Positions 23,693 through 34,300 of a stretch of 64,000 nucleotides of DNA are shown in pieces. The position numbers and the translations under genes were made by a program. Under the pieces are notes generated by a model. The model was given only the letters and a program-made list of their open reading frames with translations. It had not been told where the DNA came from and searched no databases. Position 1 is the first letter of the stretch. The number at the start of each line of letters is the position of its first letter. Source of the stretch: Thelephora terrestris (taxonomy: Eukaryota; Basidiomycota; Agaricomycetes; Thelephorales; Thelephoraceae); assembly GCA_015956445.1 (NCBI GenBank), contig WIUZ02000001.1:372001-436000 (forward strand), in the 5' to 3' direction.

Positions 23693-26050
23693 ATGACGGC
23701 CAACATGCCCCTGACGCACAGTCGCGAGGCTCCCCGGTTTGCCTCCGATACTGAGCAAGGCTTCAAGACCTTCTTTGACGAGCTCGAGGAGGTAGCCAAG
23801 CGCGCAGGTCTAGACGACGCACAGATGATTGACTGGGCTCAGCGTTACGCCGGTCGCGCAGCTGAATCCTGGGAGCACGTTCCCTGCTTGCACCCGGACG
23901 TCCTCGCTCACACCCCCGCCACTTGGGCTCAGTTCAAGATCGAAGTTAGACATCTGTACTCCCACCTCCAAGCGGATCGCCGCTGGACCACTCGAGACCT
24001 GGATACCCTCCTGGAACGCACTCGCGGGTACCGGGACATGAGTCGCGAAGACCTCGGCGACTACCACCGGTCCTTCCTTACCTATTCCGCGTACCTCATT
24101 GCGAAGGGACGCTACACCGCTCGGGAGCGTGACGCCGCCTATCTCAGGGGATTCCCCCAGCCTATCCGCGCACGAATCCTGCATCGACTGTCGATCAAGA
24201 AGCCTGACGTCCTTCCCGACGACGGTTACCAGTTCTCTGATGTCCACGAGGCTGCGTTGTTCGTCCTTAACGCACGCGCTCCCGACGACAACCCCGACTC
24301 TCGGGCCGTCATCCCGAAGACGGAGCCCGCAGAGCAGGGGAGCGTCAGCGAGCTCATCCAGGCAATGTCAAACTTGACTCGGGTCTTCACCGCGAACGTA
24401 CAGCCTCGCCGTGGGCCCCCTCCTTCTGCCCCCCCACCACGCCTCCCTCGTCCCGCTACTTCCCAGACTACTCCGGGAGGAGTATTTCAAAACGTCCCCC
24501 GGTGGAACACCCTAAACCCAGAGCAGTACACCCAGAACTGCGTGTTCTGTAGCGCCCACGACCACTTCGTTCGCGACTGCCCCATCGCAGCGGACTACCT
24601 CGTACAAGGGAAAGTCATCAAGAACGGCTACGGGAAGCTATCCTTGCCCGATGGCCGCTACCCTCCACGCAACATCCCTGGCAAGAACCTTCGCGAACGT
24701 ATCGACAACTACTGGACATCAGAGGGCCTCGACGAAGGACAAGGTCGCGACGCCTTTGCAACCAACTTCTTAGAAGGCCCAGACGAGTGTGTGTTCACCA
24801 TAGACATAGACCCCCCTGCCGAAGAGTATTACGCCCATCCCGACGAACAGTACGACCTCTTCGAGGAGGAATGCGATCCCGACCAAGAGGACTACCCGAC
24901 TACCAGCATACCACACACTCCCGTCGAGAACCGCTACGCTCCTAACCCCCTCTCCAAGTACGACGACGAGACACTAGAACAAGTCGAACTGATGCAAGCC
25001 CAGCTCGACTCCATTCGCAACGCCCAGATCTACGCCCTGCAGACTGGCCCCAAGAAAGTCAGGTTCGACGGTGTCGAGATCGCGAGAAGGACGGGCCCAC
25101 CCCGAAGGGATGGACGATTACCACCTGCCCCTACGGGCCCTACCCCAGCCAGTCGCGAGTCGGGACCGTCCAAGCCCACTCCTACTCCTACCCAGACCCA
25201 GACGAACCCCGCCAACACCTCCGGAAAGCCTGGAGCTCGAGCGGGAGATCGCCAGACACAGCGCCCCCAAGGACCGATGCGACCAGTCTCCTATCCACCT
25301 AGACCACCTCCCGACGACTCCAAGTATCGCTTCCAGGCCCCAGTCGAACACAACGTGAAGACAAGCGACATAGTCCATCGTGTGCTCGACTCCAAGGTCA
25401 ACCTCAGCGCTCGCGAACTTCTGGCCGTCGCTCCCGACCTTCGAAAACACGTCAGGGAGATTGTCACCAGCAAGAAGATCTCGGCCAACACGGTAGAAGT
25501 CGATGAAGTGGATGCTTACCTAGCTGGATGTTTCGATGCAGAACCCCCCTCAGTCTTCTTGGACCTCGTGAAGTACGACTCCTCATCCTCCGCAGCAGCC
25601 TCCTCCCTTCCCCTTCGCGTCATCCACCCGACGTTTGGGCCGGGTGTCGAACCCGAGTGCATTCTCGACGGAGGTGCTCAGGTCGTGGTGATGAGGAAGG
25701 ATGTTTGGTCCCGATTGCAAGCACCCATCGTCGCGAGTCGCGCTATGCCAATGGAGTCGGCGAACGCAAGCACCACCATGACGCTAGGCCTTATTGAGGA
25801 CCACCCAGTTCAGCTCGGTCCCATCACTATCTATCTCCAGATCCAGGTCGTCGAAGAAGCGCCTTTCGAGGTTCTTTTAGGACGACCTTTCTTCGATGTC
25901 ATCAGCTGCTCCGAAGTCAGCAGCGCAGGAGGGAAGCACGAGATCCGCGTCAAAGATCCGAAAACGGGAAAGCTCTACGTGTTCGCGACGCAGCCCCGAA
26001 TCCGCAAGTCTCCTCGACCAAATCCCGAGGAAGCAGTAAATTTTCATTAG
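23693..26050 (+). CDS. gag: E2 Gag with aspartic protease (DGG variant)
   Basis: Starts at the first in-frame ATG (MTANMPLTHSREAPRF), aligning with the E1 start; the open frame extends upstream to 23369 without ATG. The capsid-like region resembles E1. The zinc knuckle is CVFCSAHDHFVRDC. The protease active-site triad reads LDGGAQ rather than LDSGAQ (GAC at 25677-25679), and LLGRPFF is kept. The stop TAG at 26048-26050 comes right after the frameshift site. The Ser/Thr-to-Gly change at the active site is unusual and could reduce protease activity. Confidence 0.88.
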   Translation: MTANMPLTHSREAPRFASDTEQGFKTFFDELEEVAKRAGLDDAQMIDWAQRYAGRAAESWEHVPCLHPDVLAHTPATWAQFKIEVRHLYSHLQADRRWTTRDLDTLLERTRGYRDMSREDLGDYHRSFLTYSAYLIAKGRYTARERDAAYLRGFPQPIRARILHRLSIKKPDVLPDDGYQFSDVHEAALFVLNARAPDDNPDSRAVIPKTEPAEQGSVSELIQAMSNLTRVFTANVQPRRGPPPSAPPPRLPRPATSQTTPGGVFQNVPRWNTLNPEQYTQNCVFCSAHDHFVRDCPIAADYLVQGKVIKNGYGKLSLPDGRYPPRNIPGKNLRERIDNYWTSEGLDEGQGRDAFATNFLEGPDECVFTIDIDPPAEEYYAHPDEQYDLFEEECDPDQEDYPTTSIPHTPVENRYAPNPLSKYDDETLEQVELMQAQLDSIRNAQIYALQTGPKKVRFDGVEIARRTGPPRRDGRLPPAPTGPTPASRESGPSKPTPTPTQTQTNPANTSGKPGARAGDRQTQRPQGPMRPVSYPPRPPPDDSKYRFQAPVEHNVKTSDIVHRVLDSKVNLSARELLAVAPDLRKHVREIVTSKKISANTVEVDEVDAYLAGCFDAEPPSVFLDLVKYDSSSSAAASSLPLRVIHPTFGPGVEPECILDGGAQVVVMRKDVWSRLQAPIVASRAMPMESANASTTMTLGLIEDHPVQLGPITIYLQIQVVEEAPFEVLLGRPFFDVISCSEVSSAGGKHEIRVKDPKTGKLYVFATQPRIRKSPRPNPEEAVNFH
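26038..26044 (+). promoter_or_regulatory. -1 frameshift slippery site, E2 gag-pol
   Basis: A AAT TTT is in the gag frame one codon before the gag stop, and slipping -1 enters the pol frame. The heptamer is conserved with E1 although the bases around it differ. Confidence 0.75.
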
Positions 26051-29000
26051 CAGACGGCACTACGGTCGCGACAGAGCCCCAACCTCCCCCGCTCTCGCGC
26101 AAAGAGCCCCACATCTTCGTGGAGCCGTCTGAACCTACTCCCGCGTCCCGACCCAACCGACTCCCAGTGTCTGCAGTGCACGCCAAGCTGCAGGCCGCAA
26201 AACATCGGATACCCTATGATACCTCCCTGTCCCGGTCCCCTCTACCAGAACTTGCGTCAGTTTCACCTATGTCTCCTCTCCCACCTCCTCTTGTCTCGAT
26301 TTCCTCCGTCCTTTCTCCTTTTCTCTCCTCTGCTCCCTTCCCCATATCATCCTACTATGCTGCCCCCACCCCTTTCTCCTCTTTCTTCATAGGATACGAT
26401 TCTATAGATGGCCATCCTGAGACCCCACCGGATCGCTCCACTCTCGATATCCCCGATCCTCCCGACGTCGCGACCACCTCATCGACACCAGCTCTCACCC
26501 GCCACCTGGCATTAGAGGTCTACAGAGCTCTCAGATCGAGTGTGACGGAAGGACCGCCCCAAAACAACGCAGACACCCAGGACGGTTACCCACCTCTCGA
26601 AGTGGCACGAACTTCGTCAGAACGCCTAGAACATCTCTTCCTCGCGATGGGTAATGCTCCCGCCCGTCGCGACCTTTCGACAGAGTTTGCAGCCCTTCGC
26701 GAAGAGTTACCATCTCCCCCTCTCGACCCTCTTACTCCCGCACGAGCAGCCAGCATGTGGTTATCGGAGCTCTACTCCCAGATCCCGCTCGCTAGCGAAA
26801 CCTTCGGTGGATCCACGTTCCTGTACAAGAAAGTAGCGAACAAGACTCGACCCGTCGCCACCACCCTGCCAGAGAACTTTCGGATCATTCGGCACGACCA
26901 TCCCGACCCCCTTGCCGACATGCCCCCCTTGCCTACGCACCCTCCCGAATACGCCCCCGTCCCCCGCTTCACTCCCGAACGCCGGAAGCAAATGGCGCTT
27001 GGCAAAGGACTTCTGCTACCAGAAGAAGTGAAGCTCGCGGAGTGGATCGTTAGCACCCATCACACGGCATTCGCATGGACTGACGACGAGAGAGGGACAT
27101 TTGATCCCAAGTACTTCGCTCCCATCGAGATCCCGCACATCGCGCACACGCCCTGGGTACTCAGACAAGGCCCCATCCCTCGCGGGATCCTCTCTGAGGT
27201 TACTCAGATCATCGAGAACAAGTGGCAGTCCGGTGTCTACGAACCCTCGTCCTCCTCCTACAACAGTAGATGGTTCTGTGTCTACAAGAAGGATGGGAAG
27301 TCATTACGTCTGGTTCATTCCTTGGAGCCTCTCAACGCCGTTACGATCAAGAACGCCGCTATGCCTCCCTACACCGATGTGGTTGCCGAAGACTTCGCTG
27401 GTCGCTCCATCTACACCACGCTCGACCTATACGTTTCCTTCGACCAGCGTCAGCTTCATCCCGACTCTCGCGACATGACCACGTTCAACACTCCCCTCGG
27501 CGCGTTCCGACTCACAGTTCTACCGATGGGTTGGACGAACTCCCCAGCCGTGTTACAGGGCGACGTATCCCACATCCTTCGACCCGAGATTCCACACTGG
27601 ACCCAGCCTTTCGCCGACGACGTCCCCATCAAAGGCCCAAAGTCGCGATATGAGCTTCCCGACGGAACGTATGAGACTATCCCCGAAAACCCAGGCATAC
27701 GACGATTCGTCTGGGAGCACTTCCAAGCAGTCCACCGGATCATCCAGCGCGTCAAGTCCTACGGGGCTACGTTTAGCGGGAAGAAGGCCTTCATCGGAGT
27801 ACCTCAGGCCGACATCCTTGGACACATCTGTACTTACGAAGGTCGTATCGCGGATCCTTCGCGAATCCAGGCCATCCAGGACTGGCCAGTCCCGACAAAT
27901 GTTTCAGAGGTTCGAGCTTTTCTGGGAACCTGTGGAGTCCTTCGAATCTTCATCAAGAACTACACTCTCGTCGCAAGGCCCCTCATCCAGCTAACACGGA
28001 AAGACGAACCCTTCGAAATTGGACCCCCGCAGTTGGCAGCTATCGAGAACCTCAAGGCCGCGATCGTAAACTCACCAGCTCTACGCCCTATCGACTACGA
28101 GTCGCAACGCCCAGTCATCCTAGCCGTCGACTCCTGCATGAACGGTGTTGGTTTCATTCTCCTTCAGGTCGGTGAAGACGGAAAGCGCTACCCCAGTCGA
28201 TTCGGGTCCATCACGTTCAACGATCGCGAGTCGCGATACTCCCAGGCCAAGCTCGAGCTCTTCGGGCTGTTTCGCGCACTCAAGCAGACGCAGATTTACA
28301 CCATCGGCGTGAAGAAACTCACTGTGGAAATGGATGCCAAGTTTATCAAGGGGATGCTCAATAACCCTACGCTCCATCCCAACGATGCCGTGAACCGATG
28401 GATATCCGCCATCCTGCTCTTTGACTTCGAACTCGTCCACGTCCCCGCTGACAAGCACACCGGAGCTGACGGTCTCTCCCGTCGTCCTCGCGCCCCTGAG
28501 GATCCGCCTCCCGACGATCCGGACGAACTAGAAGAGTGGATAGACCTCGGCGCAGGATTCTTCCTTGAAGTCAACACACCTCGATCCCCCCTAGACCCAG
28601 CACCTTCTATATTATTCGCCATCGAACCCGAACCAGCTCTGCATGCCTCCTCTCCTTCCCCTCGACCCTCTCCAGAACCTCCCGACGACTCTGCCGCTCC
28701 GTCGCGATCCTCCTCACCGGATTCTGAGACTGATGTCGCGATCCCCCAGTCCCCCAAAGGCCTCCGTCGTGAAGAACGGCTGGTCATGATACAGAAGTTC
28801 CTGTCCGACTTGGAGCGCCCTCCAGACCTCTCTGACCACGACTACCGGCAGTTCATCCGCCAAGCCACAGACTACTTCCTCGTTGGCAACAAGCTGTTCC
28901 GAAAGAATCGCAAGGGTAGCCCACAGCTCGTTCCTCCTCCTTCAGATCGCCTCCGCCTCATTCGGTTTGCCCACGACAACCTCGGCCACAAGGGAGCCTT

Positions 29001-30156
29001 CGCGACGACAGCCAACCTCCTTCTGCGTTTCTGGTGGCCCTGCCTCAGTGAGAACGTCCGATGGTACGTCAAGACATGCCACGAGTGTCAGCTGCGCCAA
29101 ACCGAATATTTCTACATCCCGCCAACCGTCCCGACCGTTCCCGGCTTGTTTTGGAAAGCCCATATCGATACCTTTCTTATGCCCAGGACTGGAAGCTACC
29201 GATACGTCATCCACGCTCGCGATGCGCTTACATCTTATCCCGAAGCTCGGGCAACTACCTCCGAGTCTGCCAAGGTCATCGCCGACTTCATCTTCCAGGA
29301 CCTCCTGTGTCGTTGGGGTGGCATCGCCGAGATTGTCACCGACAACGGTTCCTCCTATATCGCAGCCCTCGACATCCTCGCATCGCGATACGGTATACGA
29401 CACATCCGCATCTCTGGCTACAACTCCCGAGCCAATGGGATTGTCGAGTCGAAGCACTTTGATGTCCGTGAAGCTGTCATGAAAACCTGCCATGGAAACG
29501 AGTCCAAGTGGCGCGAGGTTCTCCCGCAGGTCTTCTGGGCCGAGCGTGTCACTGTGCGGAAGGCGACTGGGTTCTCCCCTTACTACATGGTCCACGGTGT
29601 CCACCCCATCCTCCCCTTTGACATTCTCGAAGCCACTTACCTCGTCCCTGCCCAAGACTTTGGCATCTCTACCGAGGAACTCATCGCGATCCGGGCTCGT
29701 CAGCTGGCGAAGCGTGAGGAAGATATCGAAAAGATGCAGGAGACAGTTACCGCTTCCCGCATCAAGAACCTAGAACGGTTTGAGAAGCGCCATGGTTCAC
29801 AGATTGTAGACTTCGACTTCAAGCCCGGATCTCTGGTCCTCGTTCGGAATTCCCGCATCGAAGAGTCCCTGAACCGCAAGACCAAGCCCCGGTACAATGG
29901 CCCCTATGTCGTCATTCGCAAGAAGGCTGGCCCCTCTTACATCGTCGCTGAACTCGACGGCGCCCAGTCTCAGCTCAGGGTAGCCGGGTTTCGTCTGATT
30001 CCCTACCTTGCTCGTACAGAGACTCGCGACCCAAGCTTCGCGACTCTTCCCGACGACGAGGACTCCACCAGCGAGGACCCTGAAGATGTCCACTTCTTCG
30101 ATTCCTTGGACCCCGCTGTTGGATCTTATCGCGAGGTTCCCTCCCCTTCGTTCTAG
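26044..30156 (+). CDS. pol: E2 Pol: reverse transcriptase, RNase H, integrase
   Basis: The frame is -1 to gag, read from the frameshift site. The linker is shorter than in E1. RT has the FADD motif (…[11 protein letters not shown]). RNase H shows AVDSCMNGVGF and HTGADGLSR. The integrase has the H-H-C-C domain, D in HIDTF, D in VTDNG, E in GIVES (again x34 between the last two), and a C-terminal KPRYNGPYVVIR module (GPY/F). The frame is uninterrupted. Similarity to E1 Pol is high in RT and integrase, while the linker and the RNase H-integrase spacer are diverged. Confidence 0.93.
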   Translation, partial: SLADGTTVATEPQPPPLSRKEPHIFVEPSEPTPASRPNRLPVSAVHAKLQAAKHRIPYDTSLSRSPLPELASVSPMSPLPPPLVSISSVLSPFLSSAPFPISSYYAAPTPFSSFFIGYDSIDGHPETPPDRSTLDIPDPPDVATTSSTPALTRHLALEVYRALRSSVTEGPPQNNADTQDGYPPLEVARTSSERLEHLFLAMGNAPARRDLSTEFAALREELPSPPLDPLTPARAASMWLSELYSQIPLASETFGGSTFLYKKVANKTRPVATTLPENFRIIRHDHPDPLADMPPLPTHPPEYAPVPRFTPERRKQMALGKGLLLPEEVKLAEWIVSTHHTAFAWTDDERGTFDPKYFAPIEIPHIAHTPWVLRQGPIPRGILSEVTQIIENKWQSGVYEPSSSSYNSRWFCVYKKDGKSLRLVHSLEPLNAVTIKNAAMPPYTDVVAEDFAGRSIYTTLDLYVSFDQRQLHPDSRDMTTFNTPLGAFRLTVLPMGWTNSPAVLQGDVSHILRPEIPHWTQPFADDVPIKGPKSRYELPDGTYETIPENPGIRRFVWEHFQAVHRIIQRVKSYGATFSGKKAFIGVPQADILGHICTYEGRIADPSRIQAIQDWPVPTNVSEVRAFLGTCGVLRIFIKNYTLVARPLIQLTRKDEPFEIGPPQLAAIENLKAAIVNSPALRPIDYESQRPVILAVDSCMNGVGFILLQVGEDGKRYPSRFGSITFNDRESRYSQAKLELFGLFRALKQTQIYTIGVKKLTVEMDAKFIKGMLNNPTLHPNDAVNRWISAILLFDFELVHVPADKHTGADGLSRRPRAPEDPPPDDPDELEEWIDLGAGFFLEVNTPRSPLDPAPSILFAIEPEPALHASSPSPRPSPEPPDDSAAPSRSSSPDSETDVAIPQSPKGLRREERLVMIQKFLSDLERPPDLSDHDYRQFIRQATDYFLVGNKLFRKNRKGSPQLVPPPSDRLRLIRFAHDNLGHKGAFATTANLLLRFWWPCLSENVRWYVKTCHECQLRQTEYFYIPPTVPTVPGLFWKAHIDTFLMPRTGSYRYVIHARDALTSYPEARATTSESAKVIADFIFQDLLCRWGGIAEIVTDNGSSYIAALDILASRYGIRHIRISGYNSRANGIVESKHFDVREAVMKTCHGNESKWREVLPQVFWAERVTVRKATGFSPYYMVHGVHPILPFDILEATYLVPAQDFGISTEELIAIRARQLAKREEDIEKMQETVTASRIKNLERFEKRHGSQIVDFDFKPGSLVLVRNSRIEESLNRKTKPRYNGPYVVIRKKAGPSYIVAELDGAQSQLRVAGFRLIPYLARTETRDPSFATLPDDEDSTSEDPEDVHFFDSLDPAVGSYREVPSPSF

Positions 30157-30374
30157 GACAGACCAACCTGTCTCGTATTTATTCCGGACTATAGCTATGC
30201 ACCTCTCTATTCACTTTTTCCGCCCCCTTCTAAGATTCTAATGCTGTCTCACTTTCGATCTACCTTCTAGACACCCACGTTTCCTTCGCCCGCTATTCTT
30301 CTTTCATCATCTTTACAACCCCTTTGTCTTTGCAGTTGCGCATCAATGACCAGCTAGTTCACTCTTACCTTGGG

Positions 30375-31685
30375 CTATGCCCCGTCGCCTCTGCGGTCGC
30401 GACCCTCTCCAAACTCAGCCCGAATGCGTCGCGAGGTCTCCCCAACCACGTTCATCATGGCGTCCTCCGTGGGGTCAAGGTCATCTTCATATCCCGCATA
30501 TCTGCCCGTGGATCTCGCGAACATCTCACGAGCACGGAGCATGTAGGCGACAGCGTGCTGCAGCATGCGTACACGAGCGGCCACGTCTGATTCCGCAGGA
30601 GAGAGTCGCCCGTAGTTGCGGTGGCGTGTATAGGAAGGCGGTGGACCCTCTTGCGGGATGGTGTTAGCCCCGACGACCGTCGCACCTGGCGTTGGTACCT
30701 ACGATTCCCCAGGTCAACCAGTGGACGTCGCGACAAAGATGATGAACTCACATGGTCAACACCCCCCGTGGTATCAGCGGTTTCGGCGCGCTCGAGCGGC
30801 ACCGGAGCCTCCTCGCGATCCTCCCCGTGCGCAAGAACAATATCCAAGTCCTCGTCCGTCGCTAGAGCGTGGAACTCCGTAACCACAGGCGGATCTTCCA
30901 CCCCACCAACGGCTACCGGCTCCTCCGCGGTAGCGGTGACTTCCTCGCGACGGACCCCAACTTCCCCATAGTACTCCCGACGCATGAGAGACGCCTCGAC
31001 GAAGTCCGCGAGCGATTGCTCCAGCCACGTGATCCTGCCGTTCAGACCCCTGACCTGTGCTCCAGTCAGCGTCACGACCCTGCGCGGGACAGCGGGGACT
31101 CACATAGTGACTCCCGGCCTCGCTCTCTGCGGTGTAGTGCCGATCCATTTCGTCCATAGCCTGGTCCATCATTCCCACGCGGATCCTCAACCATTCATTG
31201 CGAAGACGGACTTCCTCAATCTACCATTCAAGAGTTAGCACTATGCTCGGACGCGACCACTCCCAGCGACATACCCTATTTTCGAGTCCCTCCTGACGCC
31301 TCATGAGCTCGTTCGCGATTACAGCGGTATAACGAACGGCTTGTCGTGTCGCGATGCTTTCACGAACGTCTCCCGACATCCCATCAGCAGCGAGACCCAT
31401 CTCTAGGAGGCGCCTCCAAACCCTGTCCTCCCCCAGACGCCCTGGGCGACCTCGATCGTCCTCAATAGCCCTGATAGCGAATCCGAAGAGGGCATCTGAG
31501 CTCGTGGCCCTTTCCAAGGCATCGCGATCCCCACGCTCGCTCCGAACGCGTTCCACGATATCTGCAAGAGCGATGTCGAGAAAGCCGACCCCTGGACGAT
31601 CAGTGGGGGGATCGCGAGCTTCAAGGTTGTTTATCCACACAGGATTGTCGCCGTCGGTGAGATAGTGATTCCCGATGAGAGGCAT
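30375..31685 (-). CDS. E2 antisense gene A, 384 aa, function unknown
   Basis: Starts at ATG 31685 (MPLIGNHYLTDGDN). Exons are 31275-31685, 31104-31220, 30752-31054 and 30375-30698. Introns of 54, 49 and 53 nt with GT-AG ends are all phase 0, and together they give one continuous 384-aa frame. The first part is charged and helical (IALADIVERVRSERGDRD), followed by a short helical exon (MMDQAMDEMDRHYTAE), an acidic middle and a C-terminal helix (VAARVRMLQHAVAYML). No domain is recognised. It lies wholly inside E2, 219 bp past the pol stop, in the opposite orientation. The intact frame and clean introns argue that it is maintained. Confidence 0.7.
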
Positions 31686-32208
31686 TGCGGTAGTGCTGGT
31701 GGTGGTGGACTTCAAAAATTTTTTTTTCACTCGATCCCCCTCCCTGACGTTTTCCCCTGTCCTCGCGGACCGTACGGTGTCCCACGTGATTCGGAAGATG
31801 CCGGCACCGTCCCGATCATCCCGTCCGGCCCGTGTTATCGTGCCTCTGAGCCGGGTGGGCTCCCGATTCAATGCTGGCCAACCGTCCCGCCATTTCCAGG
31901 CGTTTCAGCATTTCACCCCGTCGTTGTTGTGACCGAGGACGGTCAGTATTCAAAAGTCTCGAGGAGAGCCAGTCCCCAATATCGCGCTCGCATCCCGATC
32001 ATCGTTCATACCCGCTGGAAGGACGCAGAGGAGGTACCCACCTTGCAGAACTCGTCTCACGCCTTACCCAACTCGATTCCACGAGCCTCACCACACTCCA
32101 CACGCTACGGACCAAGAAAACACGAGAATTCAGCAAAGAAACAGGCCAAGAAACTAGTAGTACATGATGATGATGGCTAAAAAGTTCGCGCGACCTCCTC
32201 CCCATTCC
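31686..32208. promoter_or_regulatory. Spacer between antisense genes with an internal polypurine-tract copy
   Basis: AAAAGTCTCGAGGAGA at 31952-31967 is identical to the 16 bases that abut the 3' LTR (34285-34300). Its 5' flank (accgaggacggt) matches E1's polypurine-tract flank better than E2's own terminal copy does. It lies upstream of gene A's start, so this spacer probably also holds the gene A promoter. Confidence 0.65.
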
Positions 32209-34148
32209 TCAGACCCTTCGCGACCCCTCCGCAACCATACCCGAGTCCTCAACGTCGTCAACATCCCGAAGCTCCTCTCCCACATCCCTCACCGCAGCCC
32301 CACCATCCGAAAACACCTCGTCGTCACTCACAGCCCCCACAGACACATCACCGTCGCCCCCTTCCTCTCCCGAACACGCAAAGTCAGAGGAGTCCCAGAT
32401 CTCCTCCCCACCACGGCGATTGATCTCCTCGTTCATCCTAGCCAGGATCCTCTTCGCAATGTACCGACGACTCGCGACGAGATCAGCAATCTCGTCCACC
32501 TCGTTGCGCTCCTTGGCAAGCTGGGAACGAAGAGCCGCGCGAAGTTGCTCCACAGCAACCGGGGAATCCGTCGACGGGCCCCACTCCTGCTCGAACTCAC
32601 GGAGATCGACCTCCCAGCTGTGAAGTCCTGAAGAGGGACCCCCGACAGACAGACCAGCCATCGCGACTGTGGGAAGCGCAACGTTCGAACTTGCTGTGGC
32701 AGCCTTAGTCTTGGAGCGGGTAGAAACGGAGGGGGAGGGCTCAGAAGCCGCAGAGGTCGCAGCCTTCCTCACGCGAGGGGCTCTCTTCGGTTTCGGGACT
32801 TTCCCACCGTCGTCGGCAAGCTCGTTCGTAGGAACCTCCGTCTTGCGACGGTCCGCGGCCTCCTTCCTGCGGCGACGATCTCCCGCGGGCGTGCGAGTAA
32901 CCGTGGGCCAACCAGTGATCCCGAAAGTCATCCATTTGAAGGAGCAACCCTTCTTGTCCTTCCTACAGGCTGCGCAGATGAAGGTCGGACGCTCCTCCTT
33001 GAGCGCGAGGCACCAGGTTGGACGACACGCATCCTTCACCACCTTCGACGAGGACGAGTCGCACCGATCACACGTCTGGAAGAAGTATGAGACCTCCCGG
33101 ATACAGCGCGAAAGGTTTAAAAGACTCACGTATTTGCGCGCACCCGGAAACTTCACCGTATTCAGCTGCTCCCCCTCCTCATATGTCTCGCCGGAGAGGT
33201 CGATGGCTGGAAAGGCCGGGACGTGATCACGTTGAACGCCCTTCCCCTTCCCGGTGGTACCCGTCGTCCGCGAACGTTTTGAGGTGGACTCCTCCTTACT
33301 CGGCGAGCTGGAGAGATCCCGCTTCGACCCGACGTTCGACTCTGTGGCCGAAACATCCCTTCTGGTAGCCTGGGGACGAGGAGGGACGGCAACGTATGGG
33401 ATGAGCGCACTTTTACCCCCCGTCGTGTTCCGACCACCCCCAGCGCTCCTTCTGGGCGTATCCTCCATCTCAAAGTCCTCGTCTCGCTCGGACACCTGTG
33501 GAGTTGGCTGAATGGAGGGCTCGCGACTGGTGGGAGGCGGCAGATCGCCCACCGTGCCCCTGTCCGCCTGGATAGACGGCTGACGACTCATAGCTGGCGT
33601 AGTAGCCCCCCCAGCACTCCCGACCGGTCGAAGCGTCGATTGACGACTAATCACGGGTGCGGGAGCCTCCTCTGCATCCTCGCCAAAAGGGGTCGAGCCC
33701 GGAGTTAACCAACCAATGGACTCTGCCGCGTCTGCCCAGTCGACGATCAATTGCAGAGGCGGGAGCCCAAAACTACGGCACACGTCCCGATGACGAGCCT
33801 ACAAACTCGACGATTTAGTCCCTCCCTCCCGCCACATCGAAACGTCGCGACTCGACTCACCAGCCAAGCCAACGCATGCATCGCCCAAGGGTCCCGCAAC
33901 TCCTTATCCCCCTCCAGCCTTTCCTCCAACCCCTTGAGCCGCCAAAACGGCAGGACCGTCGCCCAGACGGGCTCGAACGCTTCCGGACGTCCCTGAGCCG
34001 ACACCAAGGCCTTGATCGTGGGGCGAGCCCAATCGGGATGCTTCTCGTCGTCCGGGATCTTCACCGCCTTGGCGCTCTGTATCATAGCGGCCAGGATAAT
34101 CGGGTCGCTGGCAGCAGCAGGAGGAGCCCATTTAGAAGAGGAAGACAT
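32209..34148 (-). CDS. E2 antisense gene B, 607 aa, Cys-cluster protein
   Basis: Starts at ATG 34148. Exons are 33861-34148, 33130-33798 and 32209-33075, with phase-0 introns of 62 and 54 nt. The N-terminal about 130 residues are Trp-rich and globular (AMHALAWL/ARHRDVCRSFGL). A Ser/Pro-rich region then has repeated SRQPSIQ-type motifs (SRQSTLRP, SRQPSIQA, SREPSIQP). A zinc-cluster-like region follows: CDRC...C...C...CAACRKDKKGCSF. The tail is Lys/Arg-rich, then helical and acidic. The Cys region resembles a C-C...KC-x2-C-x5-C pattern I know from many uncharacterised agaricomycete proteins. It may bind DNA or RNA, which is inference only. It lies between the two polypurine-tract copies. Confidence 0.72.
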
Positions 34149-34284
34149 GATGAGGACCAGAAAAGAGAAGTGATGAGCTGGCGAAACCGCGATCTCGTCG
34201 TTTTGCTTCCGCGCGGCCTTCCCGATTCGGACGCCTCACGTGTGCCTCATGGCGACCTCACGCAACCAAGGGTGGTTGAATTTT

Positions 34285-34300
34285 AAAAGTCTCGAGGAGA
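34285..34300 (+). promoter_or_regulatory. E2 polypurine tract
   Basis: AAAAGTCTCGAGGAGA directly precedes the 3' LTR start at 34301. It aligns with E1's AAGTCCCAAGGAGA, which also directly precedes its LTR. This alignment sets the LTR edge used here. Confidence 0.75.

Noticed and set aside
30156-34300. Reading the extra E2 region as a nested DNA transposon
   Set aside because: I saw no terminal inverted repeats or target duplication around the two antisense genes, and the polypurine-tract copies tie the region to E2. This remains possible.
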